Assembly: GCF_050947875.1 (NCBI RefSeq)
Contig: NC_134569.1
Coordinates: 265,341,600 to 265,405,599 of the forward strand
Length of the DNA: 64,000 nt
From: Dermacentor variabilis
Lineage: Eukaryota > Arthropoda > Arachnida > Ixodida > Ixodidae
Direction of reading: 5' to 3'
Below, piece after piece: positions 56,301-64,000 of the stretch. How positions within the stretch are numbered: position 1 is the first letter of the stretch; each line of letters starts with the position of its first letter. Under the pieces are notes generated by a model. The model was given only the letters and a program-made list of their open reading frames with translations, was not told the DNA's origin and searched no databases. The position numbers and the translations under genes were made by a program.

Positions 56301-57146
56301 TCAGCGTGCACATGAAGCTATTGGCAATGTGCGCAAGCAGTTTTCTGCAAAACCACGAGCTAAGCATGCACATGCACCTTTTGGCAGCGTGCGGACGTGG
56401 CCTCTCTGCCAAAACCATGGGATATGCACGAGCATGTTGCTTTTGGCAGCGCGCGCACGTGGACTTTCTGCGCGTGGTAGACTTCTGCCAAAACGCGTGC
56501 TAAGCATGCCCATGCTGCTCCTAGCTGCGCGCACACGTGGGTTTCTGCCAGACCACGTGCTAAGCACGCGCATGCTGCTCTGGGCAGTGCGTGCGTGTGG
56601 TTTTCTGCCACTTGGTAAGCATGCACTAGCACCTTAGCGCGCCCACGTTGTTTTCTGCCAGACCATGTGCTAAGCATGCAAATGCAGCTCTTGGCAATGC
56701 GCGCACGTGGGTTTTTACCAAGCCCAAGATATAAGCATGCGCATGCTGCTTTTTGCAGTGCGCGCACGTTGTTTTCTGCCAAACCACGTGCTATGCATGC
56801 GAATGCCGCTTTTCGCAGCGCGCGCACGTGGCGTTTCTTCCAAAAGCTTATGCTAAGCATGCAAATGCAGCTCTTGGCAATGCGCGCACGAAGTTTTCTG
56901 CCAAACCACGTGCTAAGCACGCACGTGCTGCTCTTCTCAGCGCGCGCGCGTGGTTTTCTGCCAAACCGCTTGGTAAGTATGCACATGCAGCTTCTGGTAG
57001 CGCGCGCACGTCGTTTTCTGTCAAACGACGTGCTAAGCATGCATGTTCAGCTTTTGACAGCGCGCATGTGCCCTATCTGCCAAAACCATATGATAAGCAC
57101 ACGCATGATGCTTTTGGCTGCGCCCGCGGTTTTCTATCAAGCCCAA
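53349..57146 (+). repeat. Satellite block 8 with 1.85-kb super-repeat
   Basis: About 63 monomers. Monomer order and private variants in 53600-55290 recur at 55490-57146 with an offset of about 1848-1890 bp. For example TGCGCGTGGTAGACTTCTGCC at 54624 recurs at 56475, and the CTGGTTCAG variant at 54246 recurs at 56092. Ends abruptly at GCCCAA where gypsy-3 begins. Positions 53349-53380 are unassigned. No gene. Confidence 0.92.
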
Positions 57147-58403
57147 CGTCCGTAAAATGGTTTAGGACGCACCACGTTGACCACTTCAGATCATGCGCAG
57201 TGCCGCTGTGAATGCGAAATGCCCTCTCGGACGACCTCGTAGTCCAGTTCGCCAACCCGTCGTATAATTCTGTAGGGTCCGAAATAACGTCACAATCGTT
57301 TCTCACTGAGTCCTCGTCGACGTATTGGGGTCCAAACTCAAATACGGTCACCGGGCTGGTACTCGACGAAGCGTGGTCGGAGGTTGAAGCATCGGCAGTC
57401 GTTACGCTGCTGGCTCTTAATCCATAGGCGGGCGAGCGGTCGGTCTTCTTCGGCACCCTAGAGATAGGTAGCGACGTCATGATTCGCCTCCTCAGTGACG
57501 TGCGGTATCATGGTGTCGAGCGTCGTCGTCAGGTTCCTGCCGTAAACCAGCTCTGTGTTGTTTCTTGCACCGCCGTATTGTAAGCGCAAGTTACGTGCGG
57601 CAGGACGGCATCCCAGGTCTTGTGTTCCACGTGGACGTACATTAGTACCATGTCGGCGAGGGTTTTATTCAGGCGCTCCGTAAGAACATTCGTCTGTGGG
57701 TGGTAGGCACTTGTCCTCCTGTGCCTTGGCTGACTGAACTGAAGAATGGCTTGGGTGACCTCGGCTGTAAAGGCCGTTGCTCTGTCGGTGATGACGACGT
57801 CTGGGGCTCCATCTCACAGCAGAATGCTTTCAATGAAAAATTTTGCCACTTCGGCTGCGCTGCCTTTCGGCAGAGCTTTAGTTTCAGCCAAGCGGGTGAG
57901 GTAATCCGTCGCCACGATTATCCATAATTTCCGGACGTTGACGTCGGAAACGGCCCCAGCAAGGCCATCTCGATTTGCTGAAAAGGTCGGCAAGGAGGCT
58001 TGATCGGCTGTAGTAATCCGGCTGGCCTTGTGGGTGATGTCTTTCGTCGCCGAGAGCCTCGGCATGTCTTGACGTAACGTGCAACGTCGGCGGTTAGGCA
58101 TGGCCAGTAATACTTTTCTTTTATCCTCGATAGCGTCCGGGAGAAGCCGAGGTGCCCGGCGGTCGGATCGTCATCTAGGGCGCGCAGTACTTCTGGACGC
58201 AGCGCCGACGGAACAACAAGAAGGTAGTTGGCGCTGACTGGTGTGAAGTTCTTCACCAGTAGATTGTTTTGAAGCGTGGAGGAAGATAATCCGCGCCTAA
58301 ATGCCCTGGAGACCACGTCGGTGTGCCTTTCAAAATATTCGACGAGGCGTTTTAGTTCCAGGTCTGCCCGTTGCTGTTCAGCGAAGTCTTCTGCGCTTAT
58401 CAT
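57147..58403 (-). pseudogene. Integrase of gypsy-3
   Basis: In order: zinc-binding N-terminus near 58240 (LDDDPTAGHLGFSRTLSRIK) and 58110 (YVKTCRGSRRRKTSPTRPAG), core ATDYLTRLAETKALPKGSAA near 57890, LTDRATAF-like region near 57790, ERLNKTLADM-like region near 57660, C-terminus near 57300. Several frameshifts. It lacks the CGACGTAC expansion of gypsy-2. Confidence 0.8.
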
Positions 58404-58862
58404 TCGAAGGAAGGCGTCGTCATTCTCATCACGTTGCGGCGGTGGGTCAATGGGAGCGCGTGATAGGCAGTCGGCATCGGAGTGTTTTCGTCCGGACTTG
58501 TAGGTTACAGTGACGTCGTATTCTTGTAGTCTGAGGCTCCACCGCGCCAGTCGTCCTGAAGGATCCCTTATATTCGCTAGCTAAAACAACGCGTGATGGT
58601 AGCTGACGACTTTGAATGGCCTGCCATATGTATAAGTGCGACATTTAGCTGTAGCCCAAACGATGGCGAGTCATTCCTTTTCAGCCGTAGAATAGTTGCC
58701 TTCCGCTTTTGACAGCGACCGGCTAGCGTAAGCTATCACCTGTTCGACTCCGTTTCTCCTCTGGGCTAGAACGGCACCGATGCGTAGGCTACTGGCGTCA
58801 GTATGGATTTCTGTATCGGCGTACTCGTCGAAGTGCGCAAGTATCAGCGGCGAGTGCACGTG
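58404..58862 (-). pseudogene. RNase H of gypsy-3
   Basis: [19 protein letters not shown] near 58800 and [16 protein letters not shown] near 58690 keep the first Asp and the Glu. The downstream half follows in another frame. Confidence 0.8.
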
Positions 58863-59930
58863 TCATTTGAGCTCTTCAAATGCGTCGGCCTGTGGCGTTT
58901 CCCACTTGAACTCAACATTACATTTAGTTAGACGTGTCAACGGCTCAGCGAAGCGTGAAAAGTCATTGACAAAGCGCCTGTAGTAGGCACACGTGCCAAG
59001 AAATCTACGCACTGCCTTCTTGTCGATGGATTGCGGGAACTGTGCGATGGCAGCAGTATTTTGCGGGTCTTGGCGGACACCAGCTTTGCTGAAAACGTGG
59101 CCTAGCAACAGAAGCTCACCGTAAGCGAAGCGGCATTTTTCCGGTTTCAGAGTAAGCCCTGATGACTTGATGGCCTCTAGTACTGTCGCAAGCCGTCTGA
59201 GGTGATCGTCGAAATTTCCGGCGAAGACGACGACGTCATCCAAGAAAACGAGACAGGTCTGCCACTTCAATCCTGCTAAAACCGTGTCCATCACGCGCTG
59301 GAACGTTGAACTCGTAGGGGCCGTCTGGGGTGATGAAGGCGGTCTTTTCGCGATCTCTTTCATAGACTTCTATTTGCCAACAGCCAGACTTAAGGTCCAT
59401 CGAGGAGAAGTATTTAGCGTTGCAGAGCCGATCCAATGCATTGTCTATTCGTGGGAGGGGGTATACGTCCTTCGTCGTGATCTTGTTCAGATAACGATAA
59501 TTGACGCAGAAACGTAGGGTTCCGTCCTTTTTCTTCAAGAAGACTACAGGAGACGCCTACAGGCTTTTGGATGGCTGGATGATGTCGTCACGCAGAATTT
59601 CGTCAACTTGGTGCCTTATAGCCTGACGTTCTCGTGTAGAAACTCAATAAGGGCTCTGGCGGAGTGGTCGAGCACACTCTTCGGTTATTATGCGATGCTT
59701 TGCGACTGGCATTTGTCGAATCCTTGATCACGTCGAAAAGCACTCTTTGAATCGTCGAAGTAAGCTTCTCAGCTGTTGTTGCTTATACATGGGGAGGCTT
59801 GGATTCATGTCTAAGTCTGGTTCAGGAACTACGGTCGTCGTCGTACTTGCGGCAGAATCCGAGAGGACAAACCGATTGCTGTTTTCCAGAATTTCCTCGA
59901 TGTAAGCGATCATCCTGCCCTTGTTGATGT
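58863..59930 (-). pseudogene. Reverse transcriptase of gypsy-3
   Basis: Frame 59236-59538: DGTLRFCVNYRYLNKIT, DVYPLPRIDNALDRLCNAKY, SSMDLKSGCWQIEVYERDR. Then a deletion of the MPFGLRSAP block near 59305, so the 58863-59363 frame starts FQRVMDTVLAGLKW and has LVFLDDVVVFAGNF (FLDD variant of the catalytic box), LLLGHVFSKAGVRQ and SIDKKAVRRFLGTCAYYRR. 59728-59913 is the N-terminal linker. Confidence 0.82.
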
Positions 59931-59953
59931 GCTTTAACTACTGGCTGAAGTTT

Positions 59954-59984
<31 letters not shown>

Positions 59985-61183
59985 TAATAATAATAATAAT
60001 AATAATAATAACTTCTTTATTTACATCAGTGATGGAGGAGACTGTGGATAAAAGTCGCTTTAGAGGCAAGCGACTTGACTGGAGCCCGCAGCCTCCTTTA
60101 CAAGGCAAACAGCGATTCACCAGGAGACACATATATACATAGCAATTGACTATATGTGAAATATGGACAAAAAGTAAACGCAAGAACACAACTTATCTGA
60201 AAAACGTTCTTCAATTATTTAAGAACGATTGAGTGACAAAATGTTCACGTAAAGCTCGTACACCAGTTATATAAATATCAAGACCTGATTTCAGAAACAA
60301 ATTTAAAAGTGTTGGTAGTGTGTATGATATCTTTTCTGTAGAATAATTGGCACGCGGAGTGACCACCTTCCACTGTTCCGTACACCTTGTGATGTAAGAA
60401 TGTGTGTTCCTGGTGAGATTAGATAACTCATGAAGAAACGTTAAGTTCTCTTTTACCTCCCGTTTGAAAGCTTGACCTAACTTGTAACTATAAAGGTTAA
60501 AAACGGCTATTATATTTGCTATCTGAAATAAGTCTGATGTGTGGGCATTGTAAGGCAGGTTAAATAGTACTCGCAAAATTTTTTCTGAAGTATATGTATC
60601 TTTTCTAGATTCGTATGTGATGTGGTATCCCACACGAGCAGACAATAATAAAGTGTAGAAAAAAATAGGGTGTTATAAATAAGAACCTTGATTCTGTAAG
60701 GTAAAAGAGGTCTCAGCCGCACCATCATGCCAACTACACGAGATAATTTGCCCAATAGCGATTCTATGTGCATGTCCCAAAGCACATTTTGTGTGAATAT
60801 AACGCCAAGTATTTTAAAACTATCTACAATTTCTAGGTTTACACCGTCATAAACAAGGTTGATGGTACTGTTTATTTGCTTAGATTTGGGCCTAAAGATT
60901 ATTCCTTTTGTTTTGTTTATATTGATTTGTAGACAGTTTTGTTTTGACCATAAATGAATTTTCAGAGCAGTGCTAGCTTTATTCTCAAGGCTACTAGAGT
61001 CAGGTGCCGAAAAAAATATACTGGCGTCGTCTGCGTACATTACGTATTTCGCATCTTTATAGATATTTACTAAGTCATTTATATATGTGATAAACAGGAA
61101 TGGGCCAAGAATACTACCCTGAGGAACGCCTCTGGTGATATGCTTCAAATTTGAGCCGCTATTGTTTATTTCAACATATTGAT
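59954..61183 (-). mobile_element. NLTR-A3, 5'-truncated CR1-like element
   Basis: Starts with a 57-bp (TTA)n tail (59954-60010 on the plus strand as TAA repeats), then AATAAAG and a 3' UTR nearly identical to the NLTR-A1 3' UTR, then the RT C-terminal half. Homology to NLTR-A1 ends at 61183, exactly where the tRNA-like head of RTE-2 starts. Inserted into gypsy-3. Positions 60011-60210 hold only 3' UTR. Confidence 0.88.
60211..61183 (-). pseudogene. RT C-terminal half of NLTR-A3
   Basis: GVPQGSILGPFLFITYINDL near 61130, YVMYADDASIFFSAPDSSSL near 61050 (catalytic YADD intact), LQININKTKGIIFRPKSKQ, FKILGVIFTQNVLWDMHIES and LLVWDTTSHTNLEKIHILQK. The frame runs open to 60519, then a second frame (60211-60645) carries the C-terminal tail TPRANYSTEKISYTLPTLLN. 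One frameshift near 60570. Confidence 0.83.
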
Positions 61184-61259
61184 GTTGCAGCGGTGGCGTA
61201 GAGGTAAAACACCCGCCTCGCGTGCAAGAGGTCCGTGGTTCGAATCCCGGTGCCGGCAA
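61184..61259 (+). ncRNA. tRNA-like head with RNA polymerase III boxes
   Basis: A-box TGGCGTAGAGG at 61194-61204 and a perfect B-box GGTTCGAATCC at 61237-61247, start-to-start spacing 43 bp, ending ATTTT at 61259-61263. The D and T regions resemble tRNA-Gly or tRNA-Ala, but acceptor and T stems pair poorly, so this is a tRNA-derived sequence (as in SINE heads), not a working tRNA gene. It forms the 5' end of RTE-2. Confidence 0.72.
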
Positions 61260-61543
61260 TTTTCCACCGGATTAAAAAAAAATCTGCGTGTTGATAAAAT
61301 TGCACAAACAAGCCTGGAGTGTGGCCTGATCCCGGTGACCAGAACCGGTAACGCACTCCCTCACCAAAGCAGGATTGGCCACCCTGGTGCAGTACTTGGC
61401 CACAACCTCCTATGAACACAACAATCAAACCCCGGCCCTCAGTCCCCAGCAGCTGCGAAGCAACTGACCACGGCGGCGGTCAGACCTGCGACGCAGCAGA
61501 GGGTGCTAAGAATCACTGGCTCCGGACAGGCCGCCATTGGAAT

Positions 61544-64000
61544 ATGAACCTGGCAACGTTTAACGCTAGAACGTTATCTAGTGAGGCGAGTCTAGCAGTG
61601 CTATTGGAGGAATTAGAGGGCAGTAAATGGGATATAATAGGGCTCAGTGAAGTGAGGAGGCCGAAAGAAGCATATACAGTGCTAAATAGCGGGCACGTCC
61701 TGTGCTACCGGGGCTTAGCGGATAGAAGAGAACTAGGAGTCGGATTACTGATTAATAAAAATATAGCTGGTAACATACAGGAATTCTATAGCATTAACGA
61801 GAGGGTGGCAGGTCTTGTTGTGAAACTTAACAAGAGGTACAAAATGAAGATTCTACAGGTCTACGCCCCTACATCCAGTCATGATGACCAGGAAGTCGAA
61901 AGCTTCTATGAAGACGTGGAATCGGCGGTGGGGAGAGTGAAAACTAAATACACTATACTAATGGGCGACTTTAATGCCAAGGTAGGCAAGAAGCAGGCTG
62001 GAGACAAGGCAGTGGGGGAATATGGCATAGGCACTAGGAATAGCAGGGGAGAGTTATTAGTAGAGTTTGCGGAACGGAATAGTATGAGGATAATGAATAC
62101 CTTCTTCCGCAAGCGGGATAGCCGAAAGTGGACGTGGAGGAGCCCGAACGGCGAGACTAGAAATGAAATAGACTTCATACTCTGCACTAACCCTGGCATC
62201 ATACAAGATGTGGACGTGCTCGGCAAGGTGCGCTGCAGTGACCACAGGATGGTAAGAACTCGAATTAGCCTAGACCTCAGGAGGGAACGGAAGAAACTAG
62301 TACATAAGAAGCCGATCAATGCGTTAGCGGTAAGAGGGAAAATAGAGGAATTCCAGATCAAGCTACAGAACAGGTATTCAGCTTTAACTCAGGAAGAGGA
62401 CCTTGGTGTTGAAGCAATGAACGACAATCTTGTGGGCATCATTAAGGAGTGTGCAATGGAAGTCGGTGGTAACTCCGTTAGGCAGGATACCAGCAAACTA
62501 TCGCAGGAGACGAAAGATCTGATCAAGAAACGGCAATGTGTGAAAGCATCTAACCCTACAGCTAGAATAGAACTGGCAGAACTTTCGAAGTTAATCAACA
62601 AGCGTAAGACAGCTGACATAAGGAAGTATAATATGGATAGAATTGAACATGCTCTCAGGAGCGGAGGAAGCCTAAAAACAGTGAAGAAGAAACTAGGAAT
62701 TGGCAAGAATCAGATGTATGCGTTAAGAGACAAAGCCGGCAATATCATTACTAATATGCATGAGATAGTTCAAGTGGCTGAGGAGTTCTATAGAGATTTA
62801 TACAGTACCAGTGGCACCCACGACGATAATGGAAGAGAAAATAGTCTAGAGGAATTCGAAATCCCGAAGGTAACGCCGGAAGAAGCAAAGAAAGCCTTAG
62901 GAGATATGCAAAGGGGGAAGGCAGCTGGGGAGGATCAGGTAACAGCAGATTTGTTGAAGGATTGTGGACAGATTGTTCTAGAGAAACTGGCCACCCTGTA
63001 TACGCAATGCCTCATGACCTCGAGCGTACCGGAATCTTGGAAGAACGCTAACATAATCCTAATCCATAACAAAGGGGACGCCAAAGACTTGAAAAATTAT
63101 AGACCGATCAGCTTACTGTCCGTTGCCTACAAAGTATTTACTAAGGTAATTGCAAATAGAATCAGGAACACCTTAGACTTCTGTCAACCAAAGGACCAGG
63201 CAGGATTCCGTAAAGGCTACTCAACAATAGACCATATTCACACTATCAATCAAGTGATAGAGAAATGTGCAGAATATAACCAACCCTTATATATAGCTTT
63301 CATTGATTACGAGAAAGCGTTTGATTCAGTCGAAACCTCAGCAGTCATGGAGGCATTACGGAATCAGGGTGTAGATGAGCCATATGTAAAAATACTGGAA
63401 GATATCTATAGCGGCTCCACAGCCACCGTAGTCCTCCATAAAGCAAGCAACAAAATCTCAATAAAGAAAGCCGTCAGGCAGGGAGATACGATATCTCCAA
63501 TGCTATTCACAGCTTGTTTACAGGAGGTATTCAGAGACCGTGACTGGGAAGAATTGGGGATAAAAGTTAATGGAAAATACCTTAGTAACTTGCGATTCGC
63601 TGATGATATTGCCTTGCTTAGTAACTCAGGGGACCAATTGCAATGCATGCTGACTGACCTGGAGAGGCAAAGCAGAAGAGTGGGTCTAAAAATTAATATG
63701 CAGAAAACTAAAGTAATGCTTAACAGTCTCGGGAGAGAACAGCAATTTACAATAGGCAGCGAGGAACTGGAAGTCGTAAGGGAATACAACTACTTAGTGC
63801 AGGTAGTGACGGCGGATCCGGATCATGAGACGGAAATAATCAGAAGAATAAGAATGGGCTGGAGTGCGTTTGGCAGGCATTCCCAAATCATGAACAGCAG
63901 GTTGCCGTTATCCCTCAAGAGAAAAGTATATAATAGCTGTGTCTTACCAGTACTCACCTACGGGGCAGAAACCTGGAGGCTTACGAAAAGGGTTCTACTC
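61544..64000 (+). CDS. RTE-2 endonuclease/reverse transcriptase (partial, runs off window)
   Basis: From the ATG at 61544 the frame has 819 codons with no stop to base 64000. Residues 1-240 are an APE-type endonuclease: MNLATFNARTLSSE, LSEVRRPKEA, LQVYAPTSSHDDQEVE, MGDFNAKVG (Asp 142), NEIDFIL and SDHRMVRTRI (Asp 233, His 234). Residues 240-430 are a basic linker. RT: ENLVPESW-like entry, LKNYRPISLLSVAYKVFTKV, AFIDYEKAFDSVE (Asp 588), VRQGDTISPMLFTACLQEVF, LRFADDIALLSN (Asp 687, 688) and VGLKINMQKTKVM. Thumb: LPLSLKRKVYNSCVLPVLTY. All catalytic residues are kept. It would nick target DNA and copy its own RNA; whether it is transcribed is unknown. The first ATG fits the RTE endonuclease start. 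Confidence 0.92.
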   Translation, partial: MNLATFNARTLSSEASLAVLLEELEGSKWDIIGLSEVRRPKEAYTVLNSGHVLCYRGLADRRELGVGLLINKNIAGNIQEFYSINERVAGLVVKLNKRYKMKILQVYAPTSSHDDQEVESFYEDVESAVGRVKTKYTILMGDFNAKVGKKQAGDKAVGEYGIGTRNSRGELLVEFAERNSMRIMNTFFRKRDSRKWTWRSPNGETRNEIDFILCTNPGIIQDVDVLGKVRCSDHRMVRTRISLDLRRERKKLVHKKPINALAVRGKIEEFQIKLQNRYSALTQEEDLGVEAMNDNLVGIIKECAMEVGGNSVRQDTSKLSQETKDLIKKRQCVKASNPTARIELAELSKLINKRKTADIRKYNMDRIEHALRSGGSLKTVKKKLGIGKNQMYALRDKAGNIITNMHEIVQVAEEFYRDLYSTSGTHDDNGRENSLEEFEIPKVTPEEAKKALGDMQRGKAAGEDQVTADLLKDCGQIVLEKLATLYTQCLMTSSVPESWKNANIILIHNKGDAKDLKNYRPISLLSVAYKVFTKVIANRIRNTLDFCQPKDQAGFRKGYSTIDHIHTINQVIEKCAEYNQPLYIAFIDYEKAFDSVETSAVMEALRNQGVDEPYVKILEDIYSGSTATVVLHKASNKISIKKAVRQGDTISPMLFTACLQEVFRDRDWEELGIKVNGKYLSNLRFADDIALLSNSGDQLQCMLTDLERQSRRVGLKINMQKTKVMLNSLGREQQFTIGSEELEVVREYNYLVQVVTADPDHETEIIRRIRMGWSAFGRHSQIMNSRLPLSLKRKVYNSCVLPVLTYGAETWRLTKRVLL

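Larger units (their letters stand above)
57147..59953 (-). mobile_element. gypsy-3, truncated Ty3/gypsy element (gypsy-2 family)
   Basis: Starts inside the integrase C-terminus (same bases as 33917 onward in gypsy-2), with the 3' LTR missing and satellite directly adjacent. It continues through integrase, RNase H and RT to 59953, where NLTR-A3 is inserted at GGCTGAAGTTT. The remaining 5' part (protease, gag, 5' LTR) is not found beyond RTE-2 within the window. Confidence 0.87.
61184..64000 (+). mobile_element. RTE-2, RTE-clade (BovB-like) retrotransposon with open frame
   Basis: tRNA-like head, about 280 bp of leader (61260-61543, no other gene), then one long frame open to the window edge. 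Same family as RTE-1, whose minus-strand copy shows the expected end: about 70 more codons, a short 3' UTR and a (GAT)n tail. The left junction is clean against NLTR-A3. Confidence 0.87.

Noticed and set aside
12423..57146. CRISPR-like array
   Set aside because: Repeats are contiguous and diverged with no unique spacers, the DNA is eukaryotic, and the unit is a satellite monomer.
61184..61259. Functional tRNA gene
   Set aside because: Pol III boxes are good, but the acceptor and T stems pair poorly and it is fused to an RTE leader; kept as a tRNA-derived head.
61906..62361. Minus-strand 151-codon frame
   Set aside because: Antisense of the RTE-2 endonuclease domain, whose plus-strand frame has all family motifs.

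Overview
The window is 64 kb of repetitive eukaryotic DNA with no recognisable cellular gene. It looks like pericentromeric or subtelomeric heterochromatin of an arthropod, most likely a hard tick. The tick call is an inference from the mix of elements: CR1-like non-LTR elements with PHD-finger ORF1s, an RTE (BovB-like) element with a tRNA-like head, Ty3/gypsy elements and a Penelope-like element. It needs a database search to confirm. Element labels used here (NLTR-A to F, RTE-1/2, gypsy-1 to 4, PLE) are local names.

The backbone is a tandem satellite, always in the same orientation, made of monomers of about 60 bp. It starts near 12423 and runs, in eight blocks separated by insertions, to 57146. 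The blocks total about 17 kb. Monomers fall into recurring subtypes, often spaced to give a higher-order period of about 296 bp, and one stretch shows a 1.85-kb super-repeat. Each consensus monomer carries nested inverted repeats and alternating purine-pyrimidine tracts.

Layout: 1-3391 CR1-like NLTR-A1 (+), whose AT-rich tail was the target of gypsy-1 (-, 3392-12411, LTRs at both ends). Gypsy-1 itself contains an RTE 3' fragment (6871-7650) and the near full-length NLTR-B (-, 7651-11990). Satellite blocks then alternate with NLTR-C (12844-13386), NLTR-D (+, 13797-17974 and 22324-22508, interrupted by NLTR-E, -, 17975-22323), gypsy-4 (-, 25093-28986), NLTR-F (-, 31238-33395 and 39384-41918, interrupted by gypsy-2, -, 33396-39383), NLTR-A2 (+, 42467-43975), a composite insertion with an endonuclease-like fragment (44586-45600) and a Penelope-like element (-, 52389-53348). 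The right end holds gypsy-3 (-, 57147-59953), NLTR-A3 (-, 59954-61183) and RTE-2 (+, 61184 to the window edge), whose ORF is open for 819 codons.

Almost every element is decayed. The two that look youngest are RTE-2 (unbroken endonuclease-reverse transcriptase frame to the window end) and NLTR-E (ORF1 with a 2A ribosome-skipping motif, ORF2 interrupted by one frameshift). Four CR1-like families each carry a direct repeat of their extreme 5' end about 230-500 bp further in, which suggests duplicated internal promoters.
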